The notes below the pieces were generated by a model. It made no database searches, was not told where the DNA came from, and saw only the letters and a list, made by a program, of their open reading frames with translations. Source: Turnera subulata (Eukaryota > Streptophyta > Magnoliopsida > Malpighiales > Passifloraceae). Taken from it: a stretch of 64,000 nt of DNA. The position numbers and the translations under genes were made by a program. This document shows positions 22,341-35,878 of this stretch, piece by piece (the stretch's first letter is position 1; each line of letters opens with the position of its first letter). The DNA lies in the NCBI GenBank assembly GCA_028386065.3, contig JAKUCV010004472.1, positions 80,261 through 144,260 on the forward strand, read 5' to 3'.

Positions 22341-25300
22341 CTAGTTGGGAGGTGGATCATGGAGCAATTGAGTCCCCTGATACTCCTGGCTCCTTGTGTG
22401 ATACAGTTTCAGCCTGTGTCCATTTACCTTAAATGGATGTGTCTGTTCATTGTAGATTTCGACACTACCAAGTGGGTAACAATGTGACACAGTGAAAGGT
22501 CCAGACCAACTTGATCGAAGCTTTCCAAGGAACAGCTTCAGGTGAGAGTTGCAAAGAAGAACTTGGTCCCCTTCTTTGAATTTCTTAGGCTGGATCCTAC
22601 TGTCATGCCACTTCTTTGTCTTTTCCTTGAATAGCTTGGCATTCTCATATGCCTCCAGCCTTAACGCGTCTAACTCATTGAGCTGCAATAAGCCTCTGTT
22701 CTCCCACGGCCTGTGTATCAAAGTTTAGAGCCTTAATGGCCCAATACGCCTTGTGCTCAAGTTTCACAAGTAGGTGGCAAGCTTTTCCAAAGACGAAGCA
22801 ATATGGAGTGGTGCCTATGGGTGCTTTGTAGGCTGTGCGGTATGCCCAAAGAGCATCATCAAGCTTCACTGCCGAATCCTTGCGTGATGGTCCCACTATT
22901 TTCTTCAAAATTTGCTTGATCTCCCAATTTGTCACCTCAACATGGCCACTTGTCTGAGGATGGTAGGGAGTGGCCACTTTATGCTTGATTCCATACTTCC
23001 TTAGGAGAGCTTCAAACTTTCTATTACAGAAATGTGTACCTCCATCACTGATTATGCCTCTTAGGGTGCCAAATCGAGTGAAGATAGTTTTCTTCAGGAA
23101 CCGTGTTACTACCCTGGCATCATTTGTTGGGGAGCCAACAGCCTCAACCCATTTGGAAACATAATCAACTGCTACCAAGATGTAGTTGTTCCCAAAGGAG
23201 CTTGGGAATGGTCCCATGAAATCAATCCTCCAAGCATCAAACAACTCTACCTCCAGTATGCCCTGTTGTGGCATTTCTTGCCTCCTTGAGAGGTTCCCTA
23301 TTCGTTGGCATTCCTTGCAAGCCATCACCTAGTTCCGTGCATCCTTAAACAAAGTAGGCCAATATAGGCCAGCTTGTAAGACCTTGGAGGCTGTCCTGGT
23401 TGCACCATGGTGTCCTTCGTACTGTGCATTGTGGCAACTGTGCAGGACCTGTGCCACTTCTTCTTCAAGAATGCATCTTCTGATTATCCCATCTACACAC
23501 CTTCTAAACAGTAGTGGCTCATCCTAGAGGTAGTTCTTCATGTCAGAAAAGAACTTCTTCCTCTGAGAATAACTCAGGTTAGGTGGAAGTGCTCCACAGG
23601 CTAAGAAATTAGCAATTTCTGCATACCACGGCATGAGCCTGTGAGTGACACTGTAAATGGTTGCGATGAGGCTGTCATCTGGGAGATGCTCATCAATGGG
23701 CTTGTCCTCACTTCGCGTGTGCTCTTGGGGTAGTCTGGATAAGTGGTGAGCTACTACGTTCTCTATACCCTTCTTGTCCCGGATCTCTAAGTCAAATTCC
23801 TGAAGTTGGAGTATCCACCTCAGTAGTCTTGGCATGGTTTCCTTCTTGGTTGGCAAGTATTTTAGGGCAGAGTGATCAATGTGTATGATGACCTTAAAAC
23901 CAAGCAAGTATGCCCAAAACTTTCCATTGGCAAAGACTACTACCAAGAGTTCCTTTTCAGTTGTGGCATAATTGACTTGTGCTTCATCCAGAGTACGGCT
24001 TGCACAATATATTGCATGAAGTTTTTTGTCCATCCTCTGTCCGAGCACAGCCCCTACTGCATGGTCACTAGCATCACACATGATCTCAAAAGGCTGACTC
24101 CAATCTAGGGGCTGAATGATTGGGGCAGTGGTCAATGCTGTTTTGATCCTGTGGAAAGCATCTATACAAGATTCATCAAACACAAATTCGGAATCTTTAC
24201 TAAGGAGATTCGTCAAAGGTTTTGCAATCTTTGAGAAGTCCTTAATAAAGCGCCTATAAAAACCAGCATGACCAAGAAAAGCTCGAATTGCCTTAATAGA
24301 ATTAGGAGGTGGAAGTTTTTCAATTATATCAATTTTGGCTTGGTCTACCTCAATTCTATGCCCTGAAATCTTGTACCCAAGGACAATTCCTTTAGTCACC
24401 ATGAAATGGCATTTTTCCCAGTTGAGGACAAGGTTAACGGCCTCACACCGTGCTAGCACTGTTTCAAGGTTAGCTAAACAAATATCGAAAAAAGTACCAT
24501 AGACAGAGAAATCATCCATGAATATCTCCATTATATGCTCTATCAGGTCGTGAAATATGGCCATCATGCAACGCTAAAAAATGGGAGGGGCGTTGCATAA
24601 ACCAAATGGCATGCGCCTATATGCAAACGTACCGTAGGGGCATGTAAATGTGGTTTTTTCCTGATCACTTGGGTGGATTGGGATCTGGAAGAACCAAGAG
24701 TATCCATCCAAGTAGCAAAAATGCATATGCTTGGCAAGTCTTTCTAACATTTGATCAATGAATGTCAAGGGAAAATGTTCTTTTCTAGTAGCCTTGTTAA
24801 GCTTCCTATAGTCTATACACATTCTCCAGCTCGTGACAGTCCTAGTTGGTATGAGTTCTTCCTTTTCATTTTTTACAACTGTCATCCCCCCTTTCTTAGG
24901 AACTACATGCATGACACTAACCTAAGGACTATCTGAAATTGGATAAATTATTCCAGCATTTAATAGTTTCAAGATTTCCTTTTTAACCACTTCTTTCATG
25001 TTTTCATTTAATCTTCTTTGTGGTGATATTATAGGTTTGCTGCCTTCTTCTAAAAGAATACATTGCATGCCGAGATTAGGGTTGATTCCTGTGAGATCAT
25101 CAATGGTGTAGCCTACTGCCTTTCGGTGTTTGTTGACTACAGTACGTACCTTGTCTTCTTCCTCCTATGAAAGGTCAGCTCCAATAATAATGGGAAATAA
25201 AGAGGCTTCAGGGTCTAAGTACATATACCTGAGGTTGGGTGGTAGAGGTTTCATTTCTACCCTTAGTGCCTTCGTTGCAAGTTTTAGTTCGGTAGGTATT

Positions 25301-27780
25301 GTAACAGGCTCTGAAACAGCATCAGTCACAGGCTTAGCAACAACATCAGTCTGTTGTTCTACAGCTTGGGCCTGCGCGTCAATTTCTGGCGCTGTTTCCT
25401 CTGCCAGAAATTTTGCTACCTCCTTTAGGGCAGTTTCGTCTCCCTCAATGAGACCGTTGATCAAGCAACCCAGCAACTCATCTTCGTGTGTCTTCATGAG
25501 TTGGGATGCCTTGACAAGCATATCAACAGGGTCTGGCACAACATCTACCATGTAGCATTGTCCTGCTCCAAACTCGTTCCTTTGTGCCTTCTGGACATTG
25601 AACTCTACTATCTCCTCTCCAAGTCGCAATGTCAATGTTCCATTGGCGCAATCGATCATGGCTTCTGCTGTGGCTATGAACGGACGCCCCAATATGATGG
25701 GTGTCTACTCATCCTCTGTCATGTTCATCACTACAAAGTCTACAGTGATGAAGAAATTGCCAACCTTGACTGGGACATCCTCCAACACCCCCACAGGGTA
25801 TACAAGTGAGCAATTAGCATGCTGAATGGTTATCCTTGTGGGCTTTATGTCTCCAAAATTCATGTTCTGAGTGATGGAGATTGGCAACAGGCTGACACTA
25901 GCCCCGAGATCACATAGGGCTCCCTCAATCTTCTTGTCCCCGATGTTGCAAGGTATTGTGAAGCTTCCAGGATCTGATCATTTTCTTGGTGGATGGTGTT
26001 GAATGAGAGCACTCCCCAGGACTGTCATGGCTACAGTCTCAATGTCAACAATAGTTCTTTTCTTCGTCAGAATATCCTTAAGGAATTTAGCATATGAAGG
26101 CATCTGTGTAACCACATCACTGAACGGTACATTGACATATAGCTTACTTAGCATTTCCTTGAACTTATAGAATTGCTTCTCCAGCTTGGATTTGTGGTAC
26201 ACTTCTGGGTATGGAAGAGGAGGTTGATAAGGTAGAACAGTCTGAGGCTGTTTCTCTGCTCTTCTTGTGCTAACAGGCTCAGGCACAGGCTCTGACAGTG
26301 GCTCAGTCTGTACCTGTACTGTCTGTCCAGAACTGGTTGTTGATGCTTGTTTCTCTGTAGCCTAGGGTGGTTTTGTCACTGTGTCTCTTAGCTCCTTCCC
26401 ACTGCAAATTGTTACAGCCTTGACATGCTCATTCCTTGGGTTTTCTATTGGTTTTCCTAGGAGAGCTCCGTGTTGACTGGTGGACATGGTAGCTTGTTGG
26501 GCAATTTGATTTTCGAGGATTCTGTTGTGGGATTTGAGTTGGCTGATCTCCTCGCTTATTTTATTATGTCTCTCAAGGATGGATTGCAGTATGGTCATCA
26601 TGTCGGTGTTGTTGCCTTACTGTCCTCCCTGATTCTGCCTTTGGTACTGTGGCTATCCGCCCTGGTTCTATGTCTGGTACTGGGCCTGTTGTGGAATCCT
26701 CTCCTCGATTTTCCAAGAAAAGTTTGGATGGTTCCTCCAGGATGGATTATAAATGTTTCCATATAGGCCCTGCTTCTGCTGGATGTAGTGAGCTTGCTTA
26801 GAGTCGCATTCGGCAAAGAGTGGGCAACTGGATGTACCGTAAGGTCCTCCACAACCGTCACAGTCTGGGACTGTGGCTGAGGCTGTCTTGACTTGAGCAG
26901 CTCCTAGTTGCTTTCTGAGGGCTTCTATCTCTGCCTCTAGCTTGGTCACTCTATCTACTTCAATTACACCAGAGGATTTGACTCCTCTGACTTGGGTCTT
27001 TCTTTTGGATAGGGCTTCAAGAATGGTTACTCCGTCATTATAATCCACGTCCAAGAATGCACCATTGGCCATCTTGTCCAAGGTGTTCTGGTATTCATCA
27101 CATAGGCCATAATAAAATTGTTCAAGTTGCACGGCCTCATCAATTCGGTGGTTTGGGTATCTTCTTAGTAGTCCGTTAAAGCGTTCCCAAGCATCTCGAA
27201 TTGACTCATCATAGCGCTGGGAAAAACCAATAAGCTGCTGCCTCAAACTTGCAGCTTTGATTGAGGGATGGTATTCCTTCAAGAAAGCTCTGACTAGACT
27301 GTCCCAGTCAGTGAAATGGCCTACTTCATGGTTGTTGAGCCATTTGTAAGCTACATCTCTGAGTGAGAATGGGAATACTCTCATGTTTAGCTGCTCCTTG
27401 GTCATCCCTGCTATGTTCACTGTACTGCACACTCGCAGGAAGTTTTGCAAGTGCAATTTTGGATCTTCAGAGGGGGTGCCTCCAAAAGTGCGCCTCTCCA
27501 GCATGCTCAGCAAGTTGGTGCGGATCTCATATAGAGCATCTACATCTGGAATGGCTATGCTGTTGTGGATGATGGTGTTTGGTGGTTGTAGGAGCTAGGA
27601 CATAGGGATGTAAGGTCGAACAGGCAGAGCCTGTTCAATGCCCTGGTGCGCTCCTTCATTGGGTCTGTCCGCTAAGTTTTGTTGCTTTTGTTTGCGAATC
27701 TGGCGAGTTGTCTTTTCGATCTCCTGGTGGAAGATTAGAGCTGGTTGCTTGCTCCTGGGTTGGGGAATGCACCACCTGAA
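22341..27780 (-). pseudogene. Athila gag-pol polyprotein, one frame with 12 stops
   Basis: From about 27780 to 22675 the same frame stays homologous to Athila gag-pol, broken by 12 in-frame stops but no frameshift until 22680. Gag spans about 27513-26000; its knuckle reads C-D-G-C-G-G-P-Y, with Y where H is usual. The protease site C-D-L-G-A-S is at 25897-25914. RT runs about 25000-24000 with F-M-D-D at 24511-24522; RNase H with C-D-A-S-D follows at 24090-23700. Integrase has H-S-C-H...C-K-E-C (23450-23310), D-F-M-G-P, S-D-G-G-T and V-E-V-T-N. After a one-base shift near 22680 the integrase C-terminus continues to 22341. The polyprotein would make, process and integrate element cDNA. Ten of the twelve stops are TAG. 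Confidence 0.92.
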
Positions 27781-27861
27781 AACTTCAAACTAGGAAAAAG
27801 AAAAGAGGTAAGTAATAAAAAGCCTAATAAAAAAATAAAAAGCAAAAGAATCAAGCGCCAG

Positions 27862-27879
27862 TCCCCGACAACGGCGCCA
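27862..27879 (-). other. primer-binding site of Athila-like element
   Basis: On the minus strand, TGGCGCCGTTGTCGGGGA follows the 5' LTR after a short spacer. This is the usual Athila/Tat primer site, taken to pair with the 3' end of tRNA-Asp. It fixes the orientation as minus. Confidence 0.85.
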
Positions 27880-27885
27880 AAAACT

Positions 27886-29972
27886 TGATGTGTGTCGTAT
27901 CTACTGTCACATATTTATCCTGCAAGCGCACAGGGTAGTTGTAGTACCCTATCACGGTCGTATCCACAGGGACTGGGATGAGTCTGTTACTCATTACCTA
28001 AGACAAATTGGGCTTGAAACAATTAAACAAAAACGAATTATGGGTGAGTGCCAATCAGAAATTAAATTAAGCAAGAGAATAAAAAGTAATAGCAACGTTG
28101 AAGTCGGTAGGGATCAGATTTGCTGAAGTCTTAGGTATCCAGGGATTCACTTATCTTGTCTTTTTGCCCTAAATTGCTCAACAGCATCATCACAGGTTGG
28201 GCTTGTGTGACGCCCAGTGTTTAATAAGATGTCTTGAAGGGGCTCCCAACCTAATGTACTACCAACGGCTTTCGATCTTATTGATAGTTTCCTAAACTTC
28301 CATATACCCCCTGTCACTAGAGTAGACGTTCACTTAGAGGTGAAGTTTGGTGTTGGTGCTAATTACCCACTGTCTCTCCCTATCTTCCTTCGAACGGCTA
28401 GGGAGTGAAGGCTGACTATTGTTGGTCAAGCTCACTTGGCTTCTCCTTTCGGTCCTTCACCAAGCTACTGCTAGATTAAAGATAGACTACTCAATAATCA
28501 ATCAGGAATCAGATTAAAAGTGGTGTCATTTTCTTGACTCTGCTGCAGGCTGAGACAATGCTGAGCCTGCGGCTAAACCTGTCAAGAACACAAAGTCAAT
28601 TACATAGATTAGTTCTTGCAGGTGCTCTCAACATATACTAAACCCATTTTTTTTCACTCACAGGTCCCTCCTAAGATTCTCACTCTTCTTAGTGCTTTCG
28701 TATCGATCAAACCATGGGGATTAAGAATGAGTGTTGAGGCTAATTCCTCAATTAGTTCCTAATTTCTTTCAAACTTAAGAGTTAAGGGTTGGTTGTTGTT
28801 GTTCCAGCAAGTATGGTTTTTGCTTACGATCCTTCACTTAGCTACCTATAATCATGTGTGGGTTTGGTCAAGACTCAAACATGGAGCAAGTTTGCAACAA
28901 CCAAACAAGAAAATCGGACTAAGAACATAAGAAGAGCAATTTATTACACTTAGAACAAAGACATGTTTCACCCCTTCAAACTAAGAGGGGTTACTTAGTT
29001 CATAATCAAGGTTACAAAATCAACAGGGTTAAAGGTTGGAATAAGAACTGGAATAAATCTAGAGGTTAGGGACAAAACGATTTCTGCCCAGAAAAGACTG
29101 CAGAATCGTGTTTTCCCTTTGAACCCTTTGTTCCAAAGCTTCTGCAGAGATGGGTGTTAGATCAAGGGTTCAGTTCGATCCCCTGTTCTTCCTTTCTTCT
29201 TCTCTTTAATAGGCGCAGATTCTTCTCTTCTTTCTTCTCCCACGTGCTGGGAGGCATGGCAGTTGGGCAAGTTGGGTTTCAGTTGTCCATCTTGCTCCTC
29301 GAGATAAGGCACCGTGGGAGGTGTGCCGAATGGGTGAAATCTGCAAATCTGTAGATTTTAGAAGACTTAGGGGGAGGATAATAGCTCTTTAATTGTTAAA
29401 TTTCTTGGGTGTAATGATTATCTCCTCTTTCCCATACTAAAGTCTTCTGAAACGCTTAGGTCATGATTGGAGAGTTGAAGGTTTTGCAAGTGGTGAAGCT
29501 CTGCAGGTGGCTGAGTTTAATATTCTTTTCTTCATATTTCTGGTCATCTGCAAATTGCACAGGCTGAGCTTGTGCTGGGCCTGTTCCTAGGCTGTGTGCA
29601 ATTTCTTTCTATTTTTCTGTGCAATTGAATTCAGCTCTTTTTGGGATTAATGTAGTGGCGTGATGGCTTCGTGGACAAAGGCAAAGGCGGTGAAATCCAG
29701 TAGATAACTTGTGATTGGAGGGGGAATTTGTGGTTTTTCACTGATTCTGCAATGAACAACAGGCTCGGAACAGGCCCATGTTGTGCCAGAGGCTGTTTCT
29801 TCGATTTCCACATAAAATCTCCAAAATTCTTCACAATGCACCTGAAATCACTAATCATACAGTAAGGGGTGGGATTTAAGGGAATATGATGAAATAATGC
29901 AAAGTAAGGCGTATAATCCGGATAAATACATCTAAAATCATTCCTAAAGCTATGCATATTTCGTGTGCATCA
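27886..29972 (-). repeat. 5' LTR of Athila-like element
   Basis: This LTR is 2087 bases. On its own strand it begins TGATGCACACG and ends CGACACACATCA. It lacks the two insertions seen in the 3' LTR, so it represents the original form. Confidence 0.92.
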
Positions 29973-31948
29973 CGAATTCAGAACCGGGGGAGCCGTTTAC
30001 AAAAACCACCAAGGAAGAAGAGTGAAGGCACGTGGATATCCACTGATGCCATCTTAAACCAAAACCCATAACATTTAGAACTTGGCACAAATAGCCCCAA
30101 TACACTAAATCGTAAGCCTTCTTAAAGTCCAATTTCCAAATAATTGCGTTGGATTTAGACTTCCTCAAGGAGTGGACAATCTCGTTAGCTAGGAAGGCGC
30201 TATCAAGGATGTTCCTACCCTCGATAAAGGCGGATTGGTGCTTACTAATCAGGAGAGGCTTGACAGATTTGATGCGCTGGGCCATTAACTTGGATATGAT
30301 CTTATACAGCCCGTTTACCAGAATAATTGGTCTAAAATCATCCAATGAAGAAGCACCGGTTTTCTTGGTGATTAGTGTAATATACGCAGAATTCACGCCT
30401 GTGGGGAGTTACACAGTTTCAAAAAATTGGGTAATCATATCAAAGACATCTGTTTTAGTTAGACCCCAACACTTTTTGTAGAAGGAAAAGGCAAATCCGT
30501 CCGGTCCCGGTGATTTGGAGCTACGGAACTCCACACTGCGTCCTTTATCTCTTCCAAAGAAAACGACCTCTCAAGATCAGCTGCGTGTTGTGCACTTAAT
30601 TATGAGAAGCGAATATTGCCAAGAGAGGTTCTACAAGAGGCTACTGCCTGTAAAGATTAGCGAAAAAATTTGATGTTTCCTTTTAAATAATGGTTGGATC
30701 CGAAATCTTCTGGTTGTTAATCTGCAGCTGTTCAATCCTATTTATACGACCCCGCGTGCGAGCAGAAAGGTTGAAGAACAGAGTATTTTCGTCCCCCAAT
30801 TGCACCAGTTTATTCGTACCTTTTGCCTCCAAATTGAGTCAATTTGTTTATGCTTCACTACAATTTCAGCCTACAGGTTAATAAGACTCTGAAACTCGGT
30901 TACAGTCAGGTCCCTTAATTCGGCAGCCTTGTCGAGATCATCAATCTTTGTCTGCATCAACTTAATTGCCTCGTTAACGTTACCGATAAACTTCAAGGTT
31001 CCATTAAGCCAAAGCTTTCCTCAATTAACTCAACCTCTTGAGGAGACTGAACTTATGGGAGAGCAAAATACAAGCCTCTCCCCACTTGCCTGAGATGATT
31101 TCCATGAACTTTGGGAAATCCCACCACGCGTCATGGAAATGAAAAGGCCTTCTTCCCAAGTAGACAAGTATTGAGACAATATCAATGGGCAATGATCTGC
31201 AAGTTTGCTGCCAGCAGTTAGCGACAACTGCGGGAAGAAGAGATACTATTCCCCATCGGCTAGGATTCTGTCTATTCTGCTAACGGCTCTGAAGTTCCCC
31301 CAAGTGAAAGATCTATCAGATAAATTAAATTCAATGAGGTTGTTGGATTGAATAAAGTTTTTGAAAGCAGCAGCTCCCCTCCTACACATCCATCCACTCT
31401 TGCAATCAGCTGGATCAATCTTCTTGTTGAAGTCGCCAGCAACGAGCCATGGCCTTTGTGTGCCCGATTTTAGGGAGTTAAGCTCCTGAAACATCTGGAT
31501 CCGAGAATCTAGCTGAGAGTTTCCATACACCCACATATAGAAACCTCCTGATTATTATTAAGAAGCACTCCTTCAACGACAATACACTGAGCAGAAACAT
31601 GTTTCCTCTGGTATTGAAAAGCATCAGCATCCCAAATGAGCAAGAGACCCCAAGCAAGGACCCTTGCATCCATACTAGCAAAATCGATGTTGCCCCGACC
31701 CCAAACTTTCTGAAAGAAGGGGAGAGTAATCCTGCTGCACTTAGTCTCACACAAAATACAAAGTTTGCCCTCATGGTAGTAATTAATTTTCTCACATCAG
31801 TTTGTTTCACACAACAACAAGAGCTTCGCAACCAATTCCTGTATCTGATTCCTTTTATGGGCAGCACCACAGCCCCTCACATTCGAGGAAATAATACTAA
31901 ACATAATAAGAAAAAACACAGACACAAAATCAACAAAAAACCAGTACC
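29973..31948 (-). pseudogene. LINE-A endonuclease and RT N-terminal part
   Basis: From about 31870 down, the APE-type endonuclease shows C-E-T-K near 31750, V-A-G-D-F-N near 31440, R-S-F-T-W-G-N-F and S-R-I-D-R near 31280, and D-H-C-P-L near 31190. Endonuclease nicks target DNA; the RT then copies RNA from the nick. The linker between 31030 and 30400 is decayed with stops. RT begins near 30396 with L-D-D-F-R-P-I, S-A-F-I-E-G-R-N near 30220 and W-K-L-D-F-K-K-A-Y-D near 30130. It breaks at the Athila insertion after N-G-S-P-G-S-E-F. Block 14808-15113 continues it. Confidence 0.9.
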
Positions 31949-32750
31949 TCAAAGCTCAGCTTGAGAGTTCACCCAATCAAAACCCTCCTTCTTCACAAGC
32001 TCCCCGACAGCCCTAGACAAGCCCACAACATCCTCACTGAGGTCCAAACCAATTTCCTTACCGACCATCAGAGTCTTTGCAACTTCAATAGTAGTGTAAG
32101 AAACAATGGGAGTATCACTTTTGGCCCTAATATCCTGAACATTACCTTGCTTAATATCATGATTATGAGTGGAACTGCCCCCTGAACGCAAAGTCTGAAT
32201 GCTACCCGTCATGGAAATGTTCTTAAAGCGCTAAATATTGGCCCTTCTATTCTGTTTTGCTCTTTCTAGAATCTTATTAAATCTCTTTTCTAGGATTCGG
32301 ACAGTACTTTTTACCCTATTAAATTGGACTCAGATACAAAAGAGCAGTCATCTAAAGAAGCAAAGATAGATGCCTTACAGATGCTAGGATTGAGCCCCTG
32401 CTCCTATTGCATAATCGAAGGGCTAGAATCACACCCATCCCAATCTATGATGCTCTCCCTAGACGTCCGAGAACTAGAAAATCTAGGCAGTTCCACTGAT
32501 CTAGACCTGAACTGCCCTCCCCTAACACACTTCCTTGACCGAGGAGTTAGGATTCTATGTTGGTTCACTACCGGAATTCCATCACCCCCATTCCCATAAC
32601 CACCATCCTTAGGAAGGTCAACCCCTTTCTGTCTACCTTTTTCCTCCAGATTAGCGTCAACACCACCGTCCTTTCTTTTCGCAAGCTGCTTGAATGGCAA
32701 CTTGCTCGGCAGAGAACCAACCCAAGCCAAGGAACCACCAGCACCTGGCA
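31949..32750 (-). pseudogene. LINE-A ORF1, C-terminal part
   Basis: Minus-strand frames 32751-32404 and 32212-31949 encode a basic, low-complexity segment and a C-terminal segment with S-I-Q-T-L-R-S-G-G-S-S-T and D-L-S-E-D-V-V-G. The matching region of LINE-C (62396-62031) has a recognisably similar S-I-K-T-L-L-S-G-D-S-S-T, which supports the ORF1 call. The start at 32750 is the TGGCA duplication of the Tekay element; the N-terminal part is at 43333-44400. ORF1 proteins of plant L1 elements bind element RNA. Confidence 0.8.
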
Positions 32751-35700
32751 TGTAACGCCCCGGATTTTCAAAATTTGATTTTTGGAATTTTTGAAACTTT
32801 TATTCCAATTTTGCCCTTGAGGAATTTCTGGATTTTTGGACTAGGAAAATAAATTATTTAACCTTGGTTATATCAATATTACGCCATTAGTGTGATGGGT
32901 ACGGCTTTCATTGGAGTCAAAACGAGTTTCGGGAGGAAACGCGGGGTTTACCGTAGATCTAGTTAAAACTATGTCGTTTTGAGTTTGAAAAAAAAAGTTG
33001 ACTGAGCAGCCAGGGTTGACCGCGCCTAAGTGAACAACAAGTCGTTCACACAGGCCAGCCAACCCTAGCCGCCTCCTCCTCCTTCTTTTTCATTTCTCTT
33101 TTTTTTCTCTTTCTCCCTTCTTCCTTCTTTTCCTCTCCCGCCGCAGCCGACCCCCTCTCCCTCTCTCTCTCCTTTCCTCTCTCCCTTCTCCTCTCCTCTC
33201 CTACAACTCCTCTCCCCAAATCGATCCCTGCCGTTCCTTAAACGCTAATCGCCGCCACCGTTGTCTTCTACGGAGAACCCGAGGGCGACTCGGATTGTGT
33301 GCGTGTCTTGGGCTCGGAAGGGCCGAGCTACTGCGTCGTCGTCGCCACCACCTACCGTCTAGTCTCTGACCAGTTGTCGAAGCAAGGGTTGCAAGGAAGA
33401 GGCCTTTGGGGCACGGGCGAGTCGGAGTCGAGTGCGTGGACGCGACGAAGGGCCGCCTCCTGCGTTTCCGGATAAGCCCCGTCGTCTCTCTCTCTTCTCC
33501 ATTTCTGTTGCTTGGCCGAGTTTGTGCTAACTTGGTTGCTGGTTATGTTTGGATCAGTGGCGGATTTGTGGTGGTTGTCGGACATGCTCGGGGTGGCGGT
33601 TGTGCAGTGGTTTGGTGGGTTATTTAGGGTCGTGGCCGTCACTGGTTGCTGCCGGTAGATGTGTTGTGTTCGGGCAGAGGTGCTTCACGGCTCGGGCTTT
33701 GGTTGTGGACGGATTCCAGGCAGCGAGTGTTTCAGGTAAGAATTCAATCTGTCCGTTTCTTTTTCCTTTGATTCGTGATTTTGCCTGCAGTGGATTTGGA
33801 GTGAATGTTGTTGTTGTTGGATTCTGGCAGTTTGGGGGAACTCCGGCGAGGTTGACCGAAATCCGGCGAGGCTTGGGAATTTTCCGGCGAGGGCTTGGGT
33901 TTTTATTCCGGTATTTAACGGTATTACCTTGATGTATAATTTGTTGTACACTCATGGCATGTATTATTTATTCTGAATTGGGTTGTACTAATTGTATTTT
34001 ACATAGTAGAAACCGAGAGCGGGAAGCGAGTAACTTGTGATCGGTTTGTCCGACGCGGGTAGAGCCTTTAGGACGGTAACTCGGGCTTGGGTAAAACCCT
34101 TAAATGGAAATTTAGTTTTGAATTGGGCCCAGGCCCGGTGTTGAGATTTTATGACTTAATTTGATAACCTTTGGACTTGGGTAACGGGCTTTAAGCCCAA
34201 CTTCATAATGGGCATTAGGCCCGGGATTCGGTTTTGGACTTAGATGGGCCTTCGGTCCGGGAACTCGTTATGGACTTTAAGGATTGGGTTTTAAGCCCAA
34301 AATCATAAATTGGGATAATTGCAGACTTGTGGAAGAGGGCTTTAGGCCGAGAAATTATTTCGGGTTTAGATGGGCCTAAGCCCGATTAACTTTAGGTCCT
34401 TATCTTTTGGAGTCTTTAGTGAGGAGATATACCTTTTTGGGCTTAGACCCTGAAATTGCAGAGTCGGGTAGTTTGGGTCAGGTTTCACTCAGTTAAGCAT
34501 ATAGGTATCATGCATGCACGGTTTGTGATAATTGTTTTGTAATATTTGTGTGCGCCGGTATTCAGGCACGGGTAATACCTCGGGAGCTGGAGGATCTGTT
34601 CTGGGGAAAGCTCCACAGGAAAATCAACGTTGAGGTGACTTTATAAGTCTTTTTATATTTGTATGCATGCGCTTGTTAGATTGGTCTGTTTGAGTTGCAT
34701 GCCTTGTTTGCTAACATGTTGTGATCTGTATTGTGTGCCTATGTGTTTCTATTTGTCGGATGGGTATGATTTTAAATTGTTATGGAATATAACATGTGGA
34801 GTGATTTTGGGTGATCTGTGTGATGTACTGTGGTTTGGAAACCCGGATGTTTGAATGAGATAATAATTCACACAACCCTGTTAAATCACAACTCTTGGCA
34901 CACATGAACTTATAAGTATGAATAAGAATAATGTACAGTAGAAGAAAGGCTACTGTGTGCTGAAGACCGGTTGGTTCGAGCGGGAAGTGATACCCTCGGG
35001 TTTGCATGCGGGATAGCATGGTATATGCAGTTTAGCATATGGGTCTGTGATGACCGGTTTCTACCTCCCTCCTTCTACCTCCCCCATTCTACCTCCCTCT
35101 TTCTCTCTCTCTCTATCTCTCTCTATGGTGATATTTGGGCTTTACGCCTGGTTATTTTGGGCTTTTGCCCTGGTTGTCTCATGAGACAGGACCGAGCTCG
35201 ACGCACGCAGTAAGGGGCCTTGAATAATAAATATAATAAGAAAACTTAACACAAAGCAGATGAAAGATATAAACTGTTTGCTTTAAGTGGTTGGCATGTT
35301 AGTACTGGTTATTGTGTGTTTGCTTACTTGTGTTTGTTTCTCTACTTTCCTTTCGAACTTGCTTTGCACACCTACATAACTAGATTTATACTGCTCACTG
35401 AGTAGGTGACTCACATAATTGCCACCGTTGTTTTTTCCAGACTCTTAGTTAGCGTGCAGTCTCTCTCTTCCTTTCCAGAGTACGGATGTGGTTATCCCAG
35501 CAGGTAGTTGTGCTTCTTCTCCCAGTTGGATCCATAGAGCCGACTTGCATAACATTTTCTACTTTTATTTTTATTTTATCCTTATCTTCCGCTGCGTTGG
35601 ATTTTGTTGAGATGTCATTCTTGATTCTGATTACATTGTCGGCGAGTTGTCGGGGTTTGACTCTCGATGTTATTTCGGCTGTTTGATGGGTTGATTTATG

Positions 35701-35863
35701 GCTGGATATGCCGGTTTACTTTTGTTCATTATGACATCTCGGTTTTATAAGATTTTCAGATAATGTTTTGGTGTTGGATTTCGTGTCCCGGGTTTCAGGG
35801 GCATTTTGGTAAATTCTTTATGTTTAAGTATTTTATTTGAAAAATTGGGACAGGGGCGTTTCA
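32751..35863 (+). repeat. 5' LTR of Tekay element
   Basis: Begins TGTAACGCCCC and ends GGGGCGTTTCA. It contains a 170-base pyrimidine-rich tract (33060-33230), repeated TTCTACCTCCCTC units with a CT microsatellite (35060-35127), and several GGGCTTTAAGCCC-type short palindromes (34180-34400). The open frames inside it are not genes. Confidence 0.93.
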
Positions 35864-35866
35864 GCT

Positions 35867-35878
35867 TTGTAGCGGAGC
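35867..35878 (+). other. primer-binding site of Tekay element
   Basis: TTGTAGCGGAGC, three bases after the LTR, differs at one position from the LARD site at 10679 and at three from the initiator tRNA-Met complement. Confidence 0.65.

Larger units (their letters stand above)
15114..29972 (-). mobile_element. Athila-like Ty3/gypsy retrotransposon
   Basis: The element is 14.9 kb in minus orientation: 5' LTR at 27886-29972, tRNA-Asp-type primer site, gag-pol in one frame (27780-22675), an extra env-position ORF (about 21545-19330), a long 3' non-coding region and 3' LTR at 15114-17765. The LTR ends on its own strand are TGATGC and CACATCA. Flanks TGAAT (15109-15113) and CGAAT (29973-29977) are a 5-bp target duplication with one transition. 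The C-D-L-G-A-S protease and F-M-D-D reverse transcriptase motifs and the extra ORF are typical of Athila. It lies inside LINE-A. Confidence 0.93.

Noticed and set aside
25130..25555. Serine-rich plus-strand frame of 141 codons
   Set aside because: Antisense of the Athila protease-RT linker region.
33406..33932. Overlapping long plus-strand open frames in the Tekay LTR, repeated at 40754-41391
   Set aside because: They recur in both LTRs, lie in GC-rich LTR DNA, are not conserved in frame between the copies and resemble no protein.
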